Source of the DNA: an uncultured Pelagibacteraceae bacterium | GTDB taxonomy: Bacteria; Pseudomonadota; Alphaproteobacteria; Pelagibacterales; Pelagibacteraceae | Length of the DNA: 64,000 nt | Assembly: GCA_902633985.1 (NCBI GenBank) | Contig: CACPHV010000001.1 | Location: forward strand, 91,657 to 155,656 | Direction of reading: 5' to 3' | In this document: one piece after another, positions 49,181-61,294 of the stretch | Numbering within the stretch: position 1 is the first letter of the stretch | Layout: every line of letters starts with the position of its first letter | Translations under genes and position numbers: made by a program | The notes under the pieces: generated by a model | Seen by the model: the letters and a program-made list of their open reading frames with translations, nothing else | Databases searched by the model: none | Told to the model about the DNA's origin: nothing

Positions 49181-50449
49181 ATGACAACAAATAATAAAAA
49201 TATTCTTTACTGCTCTTTCTGTGGCAAGAGCCAACATGAAGTAAGAAAGTTGATTGCTGGTCCAACTGTTTTCATCTGTGATGAATGTGTTGAGCTATGT
49301 ATGGATATTATAAAAGAGGAAAGTAAAGATACTTTTGTAAAACATCAAGACGGTCTTCCATCTCCAAAAGAAATCTGTTCAGTATTAGATGATTATGTAA
49401 TTGGTCAAGCTCACGCTAAGAAAGTATTGTCAGTTGCAGTACATAATCATTACAAAAGATTAAATTATGAGAGCAAAACAAGTAAAAATGTTGAGCTTTC
49501 AAAATCTAACATTCTTTTAGTGGGTCCTACAGGTTGTGGTAAGACATTGCTTGCACAAACTCTTGCTAGAATTCTAGACGTTCCATTTACAATGGCTGAT
49601 GCGACCACTTTAACAGAAGCGGGTTACGTTGGAGAAGATGTTGAAAATATTATTTTAAAATTATTACAAGCATCTGATTATAACGTTGAAAAAGCACAAA
49701 GGGGAATAGTTTATATTGATGAGGTCGACAAAATAAGTAGAAAATCTGAAAACCCATCAATTACAAGAGATGTTTCTGGTGAAGGTGTTCAGCAAGCTCT
49801 TCTTAAAATAATGGAAGGAACAGTTGCAAGTGTTCCTCCCCAAGGTGGTAGAAAACATCCTCAACAAGAATTTTTACAGGTAGATACAACAAATATTTTA
49901 TTTATTTGTGGAGGAGCATTTGCTGGACTAGATAAAATTATTTCTCAAAGAGATAAGGGAACCTCAATTGGTTTTGGTGCAGATGTAAAAAATACACAAG
50001 ATAAGAAAACTGGTGAATGGATGAAAGGATTAGAGCCAGAAGATTTATTAAAATTTGGATTGATACCAGAATTTATTGGAAGACTTCCAATGATAGCAAC
50101 ACTTGAAGATTTAGATGAAAAATCTTTAATAAAAATATTACAAGAGCCAAAAAATTCTTTAACAAAGCAATATCAAGAGTTGTTTAAATTGGATGGCGCT
50201 AAACTAACTTTTAAAGAAAATGCTTTAAAAGAAATAGCGCAAAAAGCTATTAGCAAAAAAACTGGAGCAAGAGGTTTGAGATCAATTCTAGAAAATATTT
50301 TGTTGAAAACAATGTACGATCTTCCGAGTCAAGATAATATTGAAGAGGTTATTATTGATGCTGGTGCAGCAAAAGGTCAGTCACAACCAATCTTAGTTCA
50401 TGCTAAAGGTGACAATAAATCTAAGTCAAATAAGACCACAGCGGCTTAA
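49181..50449 (+). CDS. clpX: ATP-dependent Clp protease ATP-binding subunit ClpX
   Basis: The 422-residue AAA+ unfoldase has the zinc-binding N-domain (Cys11, Cys14, Cys33, Cys36), Walker [10 protein letters not shown] (about 114-122), Walker [10 protein letters not shown] (about 180-188), the GYVGEDVE pore-region block (about 148-155) and the ClpP-docking IGF tripeptide in SIGFGADVK (about 265-273). Sensor 2 is in [11 protein letters not shown]. It unfolds substrates for ClpP. Length and all motifs are normal. Confidence 0.98.
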   Translation: MTTNNKNILYCSFCGKSQHEVRKLIAGPTVFICDECVELCMDIIKEESKDTFVKHQDGLPSPKEICSVLDDYVIGQAHAKKVLSVAVHNHYKRLNYESKTSKNVELSKSNILLVGPTGCGKTLLAQTLARILDVPFTMADATTLTEAGYVGEDVENIILKLLQASDYNVEKAQRGIVYIDEVDKISRKSENPSITRDVSGEGVQQALLKIMEGTVASVPPQGGRKHPQQEFLQVDTTNILFICGGAFAGLDKIISQRDKGTSIGFGADVKNTQDKKTGEWMKGLEPEDLLKFGLIPEFIGRLPMIATLEDLDEKSLIKILQEPKNSLTKQYQELFKLDGAKLTFKENALKEIAQKAISKKTGARGLRSILENILLKTMYDLPSQDNIEEVIIDAGAAKGQSQPILVHAKGDNKSKSNKTTAA

Positions 50450-50509
50450 TATCTTAAATAAGTAATAAAAACCTATTGCATTATAAAATATAATATCCAT
50501 ATTGTTCGT

Positions 50510-52888
50510 ATGGACGTCAAAATATCACTACCCTTACTGCCTTTAAGAGACATTGTAGTCTTTCCAAGTATGGTAATTCCATTATTTGTAGGAAGAGACA
50601 AGTCTATTTCAGCACTCAATGAAGTGATGAAAAAAGATAAAAAAATTATTTTAGTAACTCAAAAAAATTCAGAAATTGATGATCCAAAGAAAACTGATGT
50701 TTTTATGTACGGTTGTGAAGGAAGCATTTTACAATTATTAAAATTACCAGACGGGACAGTCAAAGTTTTAGTTGAAGGTATTAAGAGAGTAAAAATTTTA
50801 GACTTTAAGGATAATGAAAAGTTCATAACATGTGATTACACTTTCTATAACGATGTCTTACCTAAAGATGAAGATTTATTTCCTTTAGCTGTTACAGCTT
50901 TAAGAAGACTAGAAAAATTAACATCTATAAATAAAAAAATTTCTAATGAAACTATAAGCACGATTAAACAATTAAAAGATCCATCAAAAATTGCAGATAA
51001 TATTGCATCTCATATAACAGCTACTATTTCTGAAAAACAACAAATATTTGAAACTGTAGATTTGAAGAAAAGACTAAACGCCATTATTAAAATAATGGAG
51101 AATGAAACAAGTATTATTGGTGTTGAAAAAAGAATTAGGGGCAGAGTTAAAACTCAAATGGAAAAAACACAAAGAGAGTATTATTTAAATGAGCAACTAA
51201 AGGCTATTCAAAAAGAACTTGGTGAAATTGAAGATGGTAAAGACGAGACAACAAGTCTTAATAAAGCTATTACAAAAGCTAAGATGCCAAAAGAGGTAGA
51301 GAAGAAATGTTTACAAGAATTAAAAAAATTAAAAAATATGAGCCCAATGTCTGCAGAAGCAACGGTTGTAAGAAATTATTTAGATTGGATGACAGAACTT
51401 CCTTGGCATAAAAAAAGTGATGTTGATATAGATTTAAAGAAAGCTTTAGATATTCTTGATAAAGATCACTTTGGATTAGAAAAAGTTAAAGAAAGAATAA
51501 TAGAATTTTTAGCTGTTCAGAAAAGAATGGAAAAAATTAAAGGTCCAATTTTATGTTTAGTTGGACCCCCGGGAGTAGGAAAAACTTCTTTAGGAAAATC
51601 AATTGCTAAAGCTACAAATAGAGAATTTGTTAGAATGTCAGTTGGTGGAATGAGAGATGAAGCAGAAATACGTGGTCATAGAAGAACTTACATAGGATCT
51701 TTGCCAGGAAAAATTGTACAGATGATGAAAAAAGCTGGAACAAAAAATCCGTTAATTTTATTGGATGAAATAGATAAAATTGGAAATGATTATAGAGGAG
51801 ATCCCTCTTCAGCATTGCTAGAAGCTTTAGATCCTGAACAGAACACAACATTTAATGATCATTATTTAGAAGTTGATTATGATTTGTCTGATGTAATGTT
51901 CGTAACGACTGCTAACACTTTAAATATTTTGCCTCCTTTATTAGATAGAATGGAAGTAATAAGATTAGCAGGTTATACTGAAGATGAAAAAATAAGTATC
52001 GCAAATAAATATTTATTACCAAAACAAATCAAAGATAACGGTGTTAAAGAAAAGGAAATGAAGCTGGATAATGATATTATAAAAGAAGTTATTAGGGGAT
52101 ACACAAAAGAGTCAGGTGTAAGAAATCTTGAAAGAGAAATTTCTAAACTTGCAAGAAAAGTTGTTAAAAAAATTGTATCTGGTGAAGAAGAAGAGGTTAA
52201 AATAAATAGTAAAAATTTATCTGATTTCTTAGGTGTTGCTAAATTTAAGTTTGGAGAATTAGAGAGTGAGAATAGAGTAGGTATAGTAACAGGGCTTGCT
52301 TGGACTGAGTATGGTGGAGAAATTTTAAAAATTGAGACCGTTACAATGCCGGGAAAAGGAAGAATGCAAATCACTGGTAAGTTGGGTGATGTTATGCAAG
52401 AGTCAGTCAAAGCTGCAAAATCTTTTGTAAGATCAAAATGCTTAGAATATGGAATCATTCCACCTATTTTTGAAAAAAAAGATTTTCACATTCATGTTCC
52501 TGAGGGAGCAACTCCAAAAGATGGTCCATCTGCTGGTATTGGTATGGTAACTTCAATTGTTTCATCAATAACAAACATTCCTGTAAGAAGAGATGTTGCT
52601 ATGACTGGCGAAGTAACTTTAACAGGACAAGTATTGCCAATTGGTGGTTTGAAAGAAAAATTATTAGCTGCACATAGAGCTGGAATAAAAGAAGTTTTAA
52701 TTCCTAAAGAAAATGAAAAAGATCTAGTAGATATGCCTAAGAAAATTATAGACGATATTAAGATCACACCAGTTGAATATGCTGATCAGGTTATAAAAAT
52801 AGCTTTAACAAAAGAACTTAAACCAACCGAGTGGGTTGAGGTAGATATATCTAAAAAAGACGACAAATCTCAAGCTAGTATTCAATAA
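50510..52888 (+). CDS. lon: Lon protease
   Basis: The 792-residue protein has the Lon N-domain (LPLLPLRDIVVFPSMVIPLFVGR, about 7-29), AAA+ Walker A GPPGVGKTS (352-360), Walker B LILLDEIDKIG (about 418-428) and the protease domain with catalytic Ser674 in PKDGPSAGIGM and a Lys about 43 residues later in GGLKEKLLAAHRAGI. Lon degrades misfolded proteins and regulators. Its position after clpX is conserved in proteobacteria. Two tRNA genes follow. Confidence 0.98.
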   Translation: MDVKISLPLLPLRDIVVFPSMVIPLFVGRDKSISALNEVMKKDKKIILVTQKNSEIDDPKKTDVFMYGCEGSILQLLKLPDGTVKVLVEGIKRVKILDFKDNEKFITCDYTFYNDVLPKDEDLFPLAVTALRRLEKLTSINKKISNETISTIKQLKDPSKIADNIASHITATISEKQQIFETVDLKKRLNAIIKIMENETSIIGVEKRIRGRVKTQMEKTQREYYLNEQLKAIQKELGEIEDGKDETTSLNKAITKAKMPKEVEKKCLQELKKLKNMSPMSAEATVVRNYLDWMTELPWHKKSDVDIDLKKALDILDKDHFGLEKVKERIIEFLAVQKRMEKIKGPILCLVGPPGVGKTSLGKSIAKATNREFVRMSVGGMRDEAEIRGHRRTYIGSLPGKIVQMMKKAGTKNPLILLDEIDKIGNDYRGDPSSALLEALDPEQNTTFNDHYLEVDYDLSDVMFVTTANTLNILPPLLDRMEVIRLAGYTEDEKISIANKYLLPKQIKDNGVKEKEMKLDNDIIKEVIRGYTKESGVRNLEREISKLARKVVKKIVSGEEEEVKINSKNLSDFLGVAKFKFGELESENRVGIVTGLAWTEYGGEILKIETVTMPGKGRMQITGKLGDVMQESVKAAKSFVRSKCLEYGIIPPIFEKKDFHIHVPEGATPKDGPSAGIGMVTSIVSSITNIPVRRDVAMTGEVTLTGQVLPIGGLKEKLLAAHRAGIKEVLIPKENEKDLVDMPKKIIDDIKITPVEYADQVIKIALTKELKPTEWVEVDISKKDDKSQASIQ

Positions 52889-52937
52889 TAATTAATTTAC
52901 ATTATTTAAGTGTTGATGTAATAAATAGCCTTGTTTT

Positions 52938-53013
52938 GGGCGGTTAGCTCAGTTGGTAGAGCATCTCGTTTACACCGAGGGGGTCAAAGGTTCGAGTCCT
53001 TTACTGCCCACCA
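52938..53013 (+). tRNA. tRNA-Val (UAC)
   Basis: Acceptor GGGCGGT (52938-52944) pairs with ACTGCCC (53003-53009); A and CCA follow and are encoded. The anticodon loop TTTACAC gives anticodon TAC. D-arm GCTCAGTTGGTAGAGC and T-arm AGGTTCGAGTCCT are standard. Confidence 0.96.
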
Positions 53014-53025
53014 AAACTTGAAAGT

Positions 53026-53102
53026 GGGGGTGTAGCTCAGTTGGTTAGAGCGATCGCCTGTCACGCGATAGGTCGAGGGTTCGAGTCCCTTCACTCCCGC
53101 CA
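53026..53102 (+). tRNA. tRNA-Asp (GUC)
   Basis: Acceptor GGGGGTG (53026-53032) pairs with CACTCCC (53092-53098) with one G-T pair; discriminator G and CCA are encoded. Stem ATCGC/GCGAT encloses loop CTGTCAC, anticodon GTC. It lies 12 bases after tRNA-Val and was probably co-transcribed with it. Confidence 0.96.
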
Positions 53103-53189
53103 CTTTTCCCCACTTTTTAATGTTAATATTAATAAAAATGTGACGTATCAGCCCTTCAACAACAGATAAAAACTGATATATAGATTTTC

Positions 53190-53558
53190 ATGTTATCTGA
53201 ATTTTTAAAAGATTACTTGCCAATAATAATATTTTTAGTTTTAGCTCTAGGGTTGAGTTGTGCTTTCGTGGTAGTAAATTTTATTCTATCACCAAAAAAA
53301 CCTGATCCTGAAAAACTTTCAGCTTACGAGTGTGGTTTTGAACCATTTCAAGACTCAAGAATGGAATTTGATGTAAGATTTTATTTAGTAGCAATTCTAT
53401 TTATTATTTTTGATTTAGAGATTGCATTTTTATTTCCATGGGCAATATCTCTTGGCAATATTGGATTATTAGGTTTTTCATCAATGATGATTTTTTTGTT
53501 CATACTTACAATAGGTTTTATTTATGAATGGAAAAAAGGTGCTTTAGACTGGGAATAA
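53190..53558 (+). CDS. nuoA: NADH-quinone oxidoreductase subunit A
   Basis: The 122-residue membrane protein has three helices and the family blocks [44 protein letters not shown] (about 41-84 read as one region, with Cys48 and the DLE of helix 2). It is the first gene of the complex I operon, 87 bases after tRNA-Asp. NuoA links the quinone cavity with the membrane arm in complex I. Confidence 0.97.
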   Translation: MLSEFLKDYLPIIIFLVLALGLSCAFVVVNFILSPKKPDPEKLSAYECGFEPFQDSRMEFDVRFYLVAILFIIFDLEIAFLFPWAISLGNIGLLGFSSMMIFLFILTIGFIYEWKKGALDWE

Positions 53559-53573
53559 AAATTATAAACCACA

Positions 53574-54089
53574 ATGAATAATAAAATAGATCAAGTTCCT
53601 GAGGAATTTAAACAACTTGCAGAAGATTTTAGCAAGAATGGTTTTATAACCACATCACTTGATAATTTAATTAACTGGTCAAGATCAGGATCACTTCATT
53701 GGATGACTTTTGGATTGGCTTGTTGTGCTGTTGAGATGATGCAAACAGCTATGCCAAGATATGATTTAGAAAGATTTGGAGCAGCTCCACGAGGTTCACC
53801 AAGGCAATCAGACGTTATGATAGTTGCTGGAACTTTAACAAATAAAATGGCCCCAGCTTTAAGAAAAGTTTATGACCAGATGCCAGAACCAAGATATGTG
53901 ATTTCTATGGGTAGTTGTGCAAATGGAGGTGGATATTACCATTATTCATATTCAGTTGTAAGAGGTTGTGACCGTATTGTTCCTGTAGACGTTTATGTGC
54001 CAGGATGCCCCCCATCGGCAGAGGCGTTGTTGTACGGAATACTTCAATTACAAAAAAAAATTAGAAAAAAAGGATCTTTTATTAGATAG
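53574..54089 (+). CDS. nuoB: NADH-quinone oxidoreductase subunit B
   Basis: The 171-residue subunit holds cluster N2: Cys pair in [11 protein letters not shown] (about 47-57), Cys in [11 protein letters not shown] (about 116-126) and Cys in [12 protein letters not shown] (about 145-156). N2 passes electrons to ubiquinone at the junction with NuoD. The gene follows nuoA by 15 bases. Confidence 0.98.
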   Translation: MNNKIDQVPEEFKQLAEDFSKNGFITTSLDNLINWSRSGSLHWMTFGLACCAVEMMQTAMPRYDLERFGAAPRGSPRQSDVMIVAGTLTNKMAPALRKVYDQMPEPRYVISMGSCANGGGYYHYSYSVVRGCDRIVPVDVYVPGCPPSAEALLYGILQLQKKIRKKGSFIR

Positions 54090-54091
54090 TT

Positions 54092-54697
54092 ATGAAAAGT
54101 TTAGAAGACCTAGAAAAAAAAATTAATTCTGAGTTAAATACAAAAATTAACAGTACAGAAATAAAACATAATCAAATTTATATAGAAATAGATAAAGAAG
54201 ATATTATTGATGTTGCTTTATTTTTAAAAACAAATCATGATTCAAAGTTCAGACAACTAATAGATATTACAGCAGTTGATTATCCAGAAAACAATCAAAG
54301 ATTTGAATTAGTATACTTATTTTTAAGTCATGAATTTAATCAAAGATTGATTGTAAAATACAATATTGTAGAAAATGAAGTTGTCCCATCTTTAACCACT
54401 ATTTTTCCTTCAGCAAATTGGATGGAGAGAGAAGTTTTTGACATGTATGGAGTATCTTTTAAAGATCACCCTGATTTAAGAAGAATATTAACAGATTATG
54501 GCTTTGAAGGTCATCCATTAAGAAAAGATTTTCCATTAACTGGTCATTCTGAAGTCAGATATAGCGAGGATCAAAAGAAGGTAATTAGTGAACCAGTAAA
54601 ACTTGAGCAAAATTATAGAAATTTTGATTATGAAAGTCCATGGGAAGGAACAAAATATATTAAAGAAGAAATAGAGAACAATGACAAAAAAAATTAA
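54092..54697 (+). CDS. nuoC: NADH-quinone oxidoreductase subunit C
   Basis: The 201-residue subunit has the 30 kDa-subunit core: [13 protein letters not shown] (about 53-65), [11 protein letters not shown] (about 70-80) and [41 protein letters not shown] (about 109-149, one conserved region). It forms part of the peripheral arm. It is separate from nuoD, unlike the fused nuoCD of enterobacteria, and overlaps nuoD by 17 bases. Confidence 0.97.
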   Translation: MKSLEDLEKKINSELNTKINSTEIKHNQIYIEIDKEDIIDVALFLKTNHDSKFRQLIDITAVDYPENNQRFELVYLFLSHEFNQRLIVKYNIVENEVVPSLTTIFPSANWMEREVFDMYGVSFKDHPDLRRILTDYGFEGHPLRKDFPLTGHSEVRYSEDQKKVISEPVKLEQNYRNFDYESPWEGTKYIKEEIENNDKKN

Positions 54698-55856
54698 AAA
54701 TTTAAATTTAAATTTTGGGCCTCAACATCCTGCAGCCCATGGTGTTCTAAGATTAATTTTAGAGCTTGATGGAGAGGTGGTTGAGAAGGCAGATCCACAT
54801 ATCGGTTTACTTCATAGAGGCACAGAAAAGCTTATTGAGAATAAAACCTACATGCAAGCTGTTCCTTATTTTGATCGTTTAGATTATGTAGCACCAATGA
54901 ATCAAGAACATGCTTTTGCATTAGCGGTTGAAAAAATACTTAAAATAGATGTACCAATTAGAGCCCAATACATAAGAGTTATATTTTGTGAAATTGGAAG
55001 AATTCTGAGTCATATTTTAAATGTTACAACTCAAGCTCTTGATGTAGGAGCGTTAACACCATCTCTTTGGGGTTTCGAGGAAAGGGAAACTCTAATGACA
55101 TTTTATGAGAGAGCTTCAGGGTCAAGACTTCATGCAAATTATTTTAGAGCAGGAGGTGTTCATCAAGATTTGCCAAAAGGTTTAGAAGAAGATATTGCAA
55201 AATTTTGTGAAACGTTTCCGAAAATAATTAACGATTTAGAAAGTTTGTTAACTGATAATAGAATTTTTAAACAAAGAAATGTAGATATAGGAGTAGTTAC
55301 AAAAGAAGATGCACTAGATTATTCTTTTTCAGGCGTTATGATTAGAGGCTCAGGTGTTCCGTGGGATTTAAGAAAGTCTCAACCTTATGATTGTTATGAA
55401 AGTTTAGAATTTAAAATTCCAGTTGGAAAAAATGGAGATTGTTACGATAGATACCTATGTAGAATTGAAGAAATGAAAGAAAGTGTTTCAATTATCAAAC
55501 AATGTCTAGCTAAAATGGAAAAGGGTCCAATTAAATCATTAGATGGCAAGATTAGCCCTCCACCTAAGGCAGAAATTAAACAATCAATGGAAGCTTTAAT
55601 TCATCATTTTAAACTTTTCACAGAGGGATACAGAGTTCCAAAAGATGAAATTTATACAGCTGTTGAAGCTCCTAAAGGAGAATTTGGTGTTTATTTGATA
55701 TCTGATGGATCAAGTAAACCTTATAAATGTAAAATAAGAGCACCAGGTTTTTCACATTTACAATCAATGGATTATCTAATTAAAGGACACATGTTAGCTG
55801 ATGTTCCTGCGGTATTAGGTTCTTTAGATATTGTTTTTGGCGAGGTAGACAGATGA
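54681..55856 (+). CDS. nuoD: NADH-quinone oxidoreductase subunit D
   Basis: The 391-residue subunit has the 49 kDa blocks [21 protein letters not shown] (split as about 12-32), [15 protein letters not shown] (about 37-51), the PYFDRLDYV quinone-site region (about 62-70) and the C-terminal DIVFGEVDR. It builds the quinone chamber with NuoB. It overlaps nuoE by 4 bases (ATGA). Confidence 0.98.
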   Translation: MTKKIKNLNLNFGPQHPAAHGVLRLILELDGEVVEKADPHIGLLHRGTEKLIENKTYMQAVPYFDRLDYVAPMNQEHAFALAVEKILKIDVPIRAQYIRVIFCEIGRILSHILNVTTQALDVGALTPSLWGFEERETLMTFYERASGSRLHANYFRAGGVHQDLPKGLEEDIAKFCETFPKIINDLESLLTDNRIFKQRNVDIGVVTKEDALDYSFSGVMIRGSGVPWDLRKSQPYDCYESLEFKIPVGKNGDCYDRYLCRIEEMKESVSIIKQCLAKMEKGPIKSLDGKISPPPKAEIKQSMEALIHHFKLFTEGYRVPKDEIYTAVEAPKGEFGVYLISDGSSKPYKCKIRAPGFSHLQSMDYLIKGHMLADVPAVLGSLDIVFGEVDR

Positions 55857-56461
55857 GTTTAAGAAGACCAGCTAAAGATCAGCCAGAAAGTTTTGAATTT
55901 AATACTTCATCACTAGAAGCAGCAAATGTTATTGTTGCAAAATATCCTGAAGGTAAACAGCAAAGTGCTGTAATGGCTTTGCTATATATTGCTCAAAAAC
56001 AAAATAATAATTGGATACCATTAGCTGCAATGAAGTACATCGCTAAGTTTTTAGACATGCCTTATATTAAAGTTTATGAGGTAGCTACTTTTTATACAAT
56101 GTATAATTTAGCACCTGTAGGAAAATACTTTGTTCAAGTATGCACAACAACACCCTGCATGATTAGAGGCGCAAATAAATTAGTTGAGGCATGCAAGGAA
56201 AAAATTTCTGAAAATGAATGCGAATTATCAGATGACAAAAGTTGTTCTTGGATGGAAGTTGAATGTTTAGGGGCATGCGTCAATGCTCCAATGATGCAAA
56301 TTAATGATGACTATTATGAAGATTTAGATAAAGAAAAAACTTTAGATATCTTAGATAAAATTTTAAATGGAGAAACCCCAAAACCTGGTTCGTATAGAGG
56401 AAGAGTAAATAATGAACCAGAAAATAACAGGAAAACCTTAATGGATTTAAAAAATGCTTAA
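55853..56461 (+). CDS. nuoE: NADH-quinone oxidoreductase subunit E
   Basis: The 202-residue 24 kDa-type subunit has a thioredoxin-like fold with a [2Fe-2S] site: CTTTPCMI (about 97-104) and [10 protein letters not shown] (about 138-147). It also has a helical N-terminal part ([15 protein letters not shown]). It works with NuoF in the NADH dehydrogenase module. It overlaps nuoF by 8 bases. Confidence 0.96.
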   Translation: MSLRRPAKDQPESFEFNTSSLEAANVIVAKYPEGKQQSAVMALLYIAQKQNNNWIPLAAMKYIAKFLDMPYIKVYEVATFYTMYNLAPVGKYFVQVCTTTPCMIRGANKLVEACKEKISENECELSDDKSCSWMEVECLGACVNAPMMQINDDYYEDLDKEKTLDILDKILNGETPKPGSYRGRVNNEPENNRKTLMDLKNA

Positions 56462-57785
56462 AGATCAAGATAGAATTTTTCAAAATTTATATAATGACAA
56501 AGGCTCAGATGTATCTTCATCACAAGAGAGAGGTGATTGGGTAAATACAAAAGAAATTACTGACAAAGGAAGAGACTGGATAATTAATGAAATTAAAGAG
56601 TCTCAGTTAAGAGGTAGAGGTGGGGCAGGATTTCCTACTGGTTTAAAATGGTCATTTGCGCCAAAAGAAGTTGGATCTAGACCACATTACCTGGTTATTA
56701 ATGGTGATGAGTCTGAACCAGGAACTTGCAAAGATAGAGATATTTTAAGATTTGAACCTCACAAGTTAATTGAAGGTTGTTTAATTGCATCTTATGCAGT
56801 GCAAGCACATGTCTGTTACATTTATATAAGAGGTGAATATTTTGTTGATGGTCAAAAACTTCAAGCAGCAATTGATGAAGCTTATGAAAAAAAATTGTTA
56901 GGTAAAAATGCAGCTGGTACAGGATGGGATTTAGATATTTATATTCATTATGGTGCCGGTGCTTATATTTGTGGAGAGGAAACAGCTTTATTAGAAAGTA
57001 TCGAAGGTAAAAAAGGACAACCTAGATTAAAACCACCATTCCCAGCTCTAATTGGTCTTTATGGATGTCCAACAATAATTAATAATGTAGAAACTATTGC
57101 GGTAGTCCCAACAATTCTTAGAAGAGGTGGAAAATGGTTTGCTTCTCTTGGAAGAGAAAAAAATACAGGCACAAAAATATTTTGTATATCTGGAAATGTA
57201 AATACTCCATGTAATGTTGAGGAAGAAATGAACATTCCTTTAAAAGAATTAATTGAAGTTCATGCAGGTGGTGTTATTGGAGGTTGGGATAATCTTCAAG
57301 CAGTAATTCCGGGTGGTTCATCAATGCCACTAATTCCAAAAGAGAAATGCGAAACATTAACTATGGATTTTGACTCACTTATGGCTGAGAAAAGCGGTTT
57401 AGGAACCGCAGGTATTGTTGTCATTAATAAAGATCAAGACATAATTAAATGCATGGCAAGAATTGCAAGATTTTATAAACATGAGAGTTGTGGACAATGT
57501 ACACCATGTAGAGAGGGTTCTGGTTGGATGTGGAGAATGCTTGAAAGAATGGCAAAAGGTGAGGCAACCAAAGACGAAGTTGATATGTTGGGTGATGTTA
57601 CAAATCAAATAGCAGGACATACTATTTGTGCATTTGGTGAAGGTTCATCCTGGCCAGTTCAAGGATTGCTTAGACATTTTAAAAAAGAAATTGAGAAAAG
57701 AAATAATTTAGACCCTATTGTTCAAAAGAAAAACAATATTCCATATTTAGTTGATCAACATTTATTAGATAAAAAAAATGCTTAA
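56454..57785 (+). CDS. nuoF: NADH-quinone oxidoreductase subunit F
   Basis: The 443-residue subunit binds NADH and [19 protein letters not shown] (about 53-68), [12 protein letters not shown] (about 88-99), [15 protein letters not shown] (about 175-189) and the [4Fe-4S] cysteines in [11 protein letters not shown] (about 345-355), with a further Cys in GHTICAFGE. It overlaps nuoG by 8 bases. Confidence 0.98.
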   Translation: MLKDQDRIFQNLYNDKGSDVSSSQERGDWVNTKEITDKGRDWIINEIKESQLRGRGGAGFPTGLKWSFAPKEVGSRPHYLVINGDESEPGTCKDRDILRFEPHKLIEGCLIASYAVQAHVCYIYIRGEYFVDGQKLQAAIDEAYEKKLLGKNAAGTGWDLDIYIHYGAGAYICGEETALLESIEGKKGQPRLKPPFPALIGLYGCPTIINNVETIAVVPTILRRGGKWFASLGREKNTGTKIFCISGNVNTPCNVEEEMNIPLKELIEVHAGGVIGGWDNLQAVIPGGSSMPLIPKEKCETLTMDFDSLMAEKSGLGTAGIVVINKDQDIIKCMARIARFYKHESCGQCTPCREGSGWMWRMLERMAKGEATKDEVDMLGDVTNQIAGHTICAFGEGSSWPVQGLLRHFKKEIEKRNNLDPIVQKKNNIPYLVDQHLLDKKNA

Positions 57786-59805
57786 ATTAAAAGTTAACGA
57801 AATCGAAGTTGAAGTTGAAGAAGGTTTAACGGTTCTTCAGGCCTGCGAAAAGGCTGGTGTTGAAATTCCAAGATTTTGTTATCATGAAAAATTATCAATT
57901 GCAGGTAATTGTAGAATGTGTTTGGTTGAAATGGAAAAATCTCCTAAACCAATTGCATCATGTGCTATGCCAGCTGCAGAAGGCATGAATATAAAAACAA
58001 ATACTGCTTTAGTAGAAAAAGCTCGTAAAGGGGTTATGGAATTTTTATTAGCTAACCACCCTTTAGATTGTCCAGTGTGTGATCAAGGAGGTGAATGTGA
58101 TCTTCAAGATCAATCTATGTATTATGGAATAGACAAATCAAGGTATAAAGAAAATAAAAGAGCAGTTCCTGAAAAAAATATGGGACCATTGATTAAAACT
58201 CAAATGACCAGATGTATTCATTGTACGAGATGTGTAAGATTTGCAACTGAGGTTGCAGGAGTTCCGGAGCTTGGTGCTATTGGAAGGGGTGAAGATATGC
58301 AAATTTCAACTTATTTGGAACAATCAATGCAATCTGAATTATCTGCAAACGTTGTAGATTTATGTCCAGTAGGTGCACTCACATCAAAACCTTATGTATT
58401 TGAAGCTAGACCATGGGAACTAAAAAAAACAGAAACAATTGATGTAATGGATGCGATTGGATCAAATGTAAGAGTAGATACATATGATTGGGAAGTCAAA
58501 AGGGTACTTCCAATTATAAATGAAGATATCAATGAGGAATGGATCTCAGACAAAACAAGATATGCTTGTGACGGTCTTTTACATCAAAGATTAGATACTC
58601 CATTTATCAAATACAATGGCAAATTTGAAAAGGCCTCATGGGGTGAGGTGTATAAAATAATTAAATCTAAATTTGAAAACACATCTAAAGAAAAAATTTG
58701 TGGTTTTGTTGGTGATTTAACAAATATGGAGACTAGTTATATTTTTAAAGAATTTTTTGATCGAACAATTGATACTAAAAATTACGAGTCAAGATCTGAT
58801 AACAGATTTATAAATACTTCAAAAAGAGAAAACTACTTATTTAATTCTTCTATAAATGGCATTGAAGAGGCAGATTTAATTTTTATAGCAGGTTCAAACC
58901 CAAGATATGAAGCAACTATTTTAAATGCTAGAATTAGAAAAGCTTACTTAAACAATAATACAAAAATTATTTCACTTAATAATGTTGGTGATTTAACTTA
59001 TCCTTATCAAAGTTTAGATGGTCAAACGCAAACTTTAAATAATATTCTTGAGGGAAATCATGACATATCTAAAGAAATTATAAATTCAAAAAAACCAATA
59101 ATCATTATTGGTGAGTCTATACTTAGATTAAAGTCTTCAGATTTTTTGTTTAATAAAATGAAAGAATTTTTATCAAAAAATAATAAAATTTCAGATGAAT
59201 GGAATTCTTTAAATATTTTATCAACAGATGCAGCAACAGTAGGAAATTTTGACCTTGGATTAATTAATAATGAAAATAATTTAATAAGTGATTTAAAAGA
59301 ACATAAATTTGATATTGTTTATCTTGTAGGTCAAGACAATTTAGAATTTGATAAAAAAGATGAATTTATAATTTATCAAGGTAGCCATGGTGACAAAGGT
59401 GCAGAGTCCGCCGATATTATTTTACCGGGCTCTGCATATACTGAACAAGATGGATACTTTACCAATCTAGAGGGTAAAATTCAAAAAGCCTACAAAGCAT
59501 CATATCCACCAGGCGAAGCAAAAGAAGATTGGCAAATAATAAACGAACTTACTGAAGTTATGAATAATAGAAAATTATTTAATGATAAAGATGAATTAGA
59601 AAGCAGCATGTTTAATTATTTAAATTTACAAAAGGAAAAACAGGTAAATGACATTAATAATTCTACTAATGAGTTTCAAAATGAAACTTTAATAATCAAA
59701 GTTAAAGATTATTATTTTTCAAATGTTATTGCAAGATCATCAAAAACGATGGTTGAATGTAATAACTCTAAATTAAATCTAAAATCAACAGGTACAGAAG
59801 GTTAA
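57778..59805 (+). CDS. nuoG: NADH-quinone oxidoreductase subunit G
   Basis: The 675-residue subunit has an N-terminal [2Fe-2S] domain ([21 protein letters not shown]), the His/Cys [4Fe-4S] set in [19 protein letters not shown] (about 94-112), [14 protein letters not shown] (about 144-157) and a C-terminal molybdopterin oxidoreductase-like region that has lost cofactor sites. This latter region is shorter and more divergent than in E. coli. The subunit carries electrons along the peripheral arm. Confidence 0.96.
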   Translation: MLKLKVNEIEVEVEEGLTVLQACEKAGVEIPRFCYHEKLSIAGNCRMCLVEMEKSPKPIASCAMPAAEGMNIKTNTALVEKARKGVMEFLLANHPLDCPVCDQGGECDLQDQSMYYGIDKSRYKENKRAVPEKNMGPLIKTQMTRCIHCTRCVRFATEVAGVPELGAIGRGEDMQISTYLEQSMQSELSANVVDLCPVGALTSKPYVFEARPWELKKTETIDVMDAIGSNVRVDTYDWEVKRVLPIINEDINEEWISDKTRYACDGLLHQRLDTPFIKYNGKFEKASWGEVYKIIKSKFENTSKEKICGFVGDLTNMETSYIFKEFFDRTIDTKNYESRSDNRFINTSKRENYLFNSSINGIEEADLIFIAGSNPRYEATILNARIRKAYLNNNTKIISLNNVGDLTYPYQSLDGQTQTLNNILEGNHDISKEIINSKKPIIIIGESILRLKSSDFLFNKMKEFLSKNNKISDEWNSLNILSTDAATVGNFDLGLINNENNLISDLKEHKFDIVYLVGQDNLEFDKKDEFIIYQGSHGDKGAESADIILPGSAYTEQDGYFTNLEGKIQKAYKASYPPGEAKEDWQIINELTEVMNNRKLFNDKDELESSMFNYLNLQKEKQVNDINNSTNEFQNETLIIKVKDYYFSNVIARSSKTMVECNNSKLNLKSTGTEG

Positions 59806-59806
59806 T

Positions 59807-60805
59807 ATGGAATACTTGAGCATAGTTTTTCAAGAGGTTTATAAGATTTTATTCTTATTAGTTCCTGTTCTTGTTTCTGTAGCAATGATTGTTTGGCTAG
59901 ATAGAAGAGTTTGGGCTTTTGTTCAAAAAAGACAAGGACCTAACGTTGTTGGTCCGTTTGGCTTATTACAATCTTTAGCAGATGCTTTAAAATATATATT
60001 TAAAGAAATCATTATTCCATCTAGCTCAAACAAAGTAATTTTTATATTGGCTCCAATAGTCACGATGACTTTAGCTTTAATCGCTTGGGCTGTAATCCCA
60101 TTTAGTGCAACTCAGGTTTTGGCTGATATTAATGTTGGAATACTTTATTTATTTGCCGTTTCTTCACTAGGTGTCTATGGAATAATCATGGGCGGGTGGG
60201 CATCAAACTCCAAATATCCTTTTCTAGGAGCAATTCGTTCTGCTGCTCAAATGGTATCTTATGAAGTTTCAATTGGGGTAATAATTATAAATGTTTTACT
60301 TTGTGTTGGTTCATTAAACTTAAACGACATCGTTATTGCTCAACAAAATATGTGGTTTGTAATTCCATTATTTCCAATGTTTGTAATATTCTTTATTTCC
60401 GCTTTAGCTGAAACTAACAGACCACCTTTTGATTTACCAGAGGCAGAAGCAGAGTTGGTTGCTGGTTATCAAACAGAATATTCAGGAATGATGTATGCAA
60501 TGTTTTGGTTAGGTGAATATGCAAATATTTTGTTGATGTGTGCAATGGGAGCAATATTATTTTTAGGTGGTTGGATGTCCCCAATTGATGTTTATCCATT
60601 TACATTAGTTCCAGGTGCAATATGGTTAATATTAAAAATTCTTCTTCTATTCATCCTTTTTGCTTTAGTTAAGGCGATAGTACCAAGATATAGATACGAC
60701 CAATTAATGAGACTTGGTTGGAAAGTTTTTCTTCCTCTTTCTTTAACTTGGGTGGTATTAACAGCTAGCTATTTATTTTATTTTAACCTTTTACCTGTGA
60801 ATTAA
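59807..60805 (+). CDS. nuoH: NADH-quinone oxidoreductase subunit H
   Basis: The 332-residue membrane subunit has eight to nine helices and the family blocks [20 protein letters not shown] (about 25-44, adjacent to the quinone site), [17 protein letters not shown] (about 143-159) and [27 protein letters not shown] (about 202-228). It anchors the peripheral arm and forms the quinone tunnel entry. Confidence 0.98.
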   Translation: MEYLSIVFQEVYKILFLLVPVLVSVAMIVWLDRRVWAFVQKRQGPNVVGPFGLLQSLADALKYIFKEIIIPSSSNKVIFILAPIVTMTLALIAWAVIPFSATQVLADINVGILYLFAVSSLGVYGIIMGGWASNSKYPFLGAIRSAAQMVSYEVSIGVIIINVLLCVGSLNLNDIVIAQQNMWFVIPLFPMFVIFFISALAETNRPPFDLPEAEAELVAGYQTEYSGMMYAMFWLGEYANILLMCAMGAILFLGGWMSPIDVYPFTLVPGAIWLILKILLLFILFALVKAIVPRYRYDQLMRLGWKVFLPLSLTWVVLTASYLFYFNLLPVN

Positions 60806-60807
60806 TA

Positions 60808-61293
60808 ATGAAGATTACAAGATTTTTTAAAACAATATTAATGACAGATTTCATTGGCGGTTTGTTAATTGCTATTAAAGAATTATTTAAACCAAAAAAA
60901 ACAATTAATTACCCTTTTGAAAAAGGTAAAATAAGTCCTCGTTTTAGAGGTGAGCATGCTTTGAGAAGATATCCAAACGGAGAAGAAAGATGTATTGCTT
61001 GCAAATTATGTGAAGCAGTATGTCCTGCTCAAGCAATAACTATCGAGTCAGCTGCGAGAGAAGATGGAAGTAGAAAGACTACACGTTACGATATTGACAT
61101 GATGAAATGTATTTACTGTGGTCTATGTGAAGAATCGTGCCCTGTAGATGCAATCGTACAAGGTCCAAATTTTGAATTTTCAACAGAAACAAGAGAGGAA
61201 CTTTATTACACTAAAGAAAAGTTATTAGATAATGGCGACAGATGGGAGAATGTTTTGGAGGCTAATATTAAAGCTGACAATATCCATAGATAA
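60808..61293 (+). CDS. nuoI: NADH-quinone oxidoreductase subunit I
   Basis: The 161-residue ferredoxin-like subunit has two [4Fe-4S] motifs, [16 protein letters not shown] (about 62-77) and [16 protein letters not shown] (about 101-116). It conducts electrons to cluster N2. The stop lies one base before the nuoJ ATG. Confidence 0.98.
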   Translation: MKITRFFKTILMTDFIGGLLIAIKELFKPKKTINYPFEKGKISPRFRGEHALRRYPNGEERCIACKLCEAVCPAQAITIESAAREDGSRKTTRYDIDMMKCIYCGLCEESCPVDAIVQGPNFEFSTETREELYYTKEKLLDNGDRWENVLEANIKADNIHR

Positions 61294-61294
61294 A

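Noticed and set aside
51973..52458. 161-codon open frame antisense to lon
   Set aside because: It follows the codon pattern of lon in the mirrored frame, is rich in Ser/Leu/Phe/Ile as AT-rich shadows are, and has no family resemblance.
53155..53182. TTCAAC and TATATA upstream of nuoA
   Set aside because: Weak -35 box, 16-base spacer and almost no leader before ATG; nuo may instead be read from upstream.
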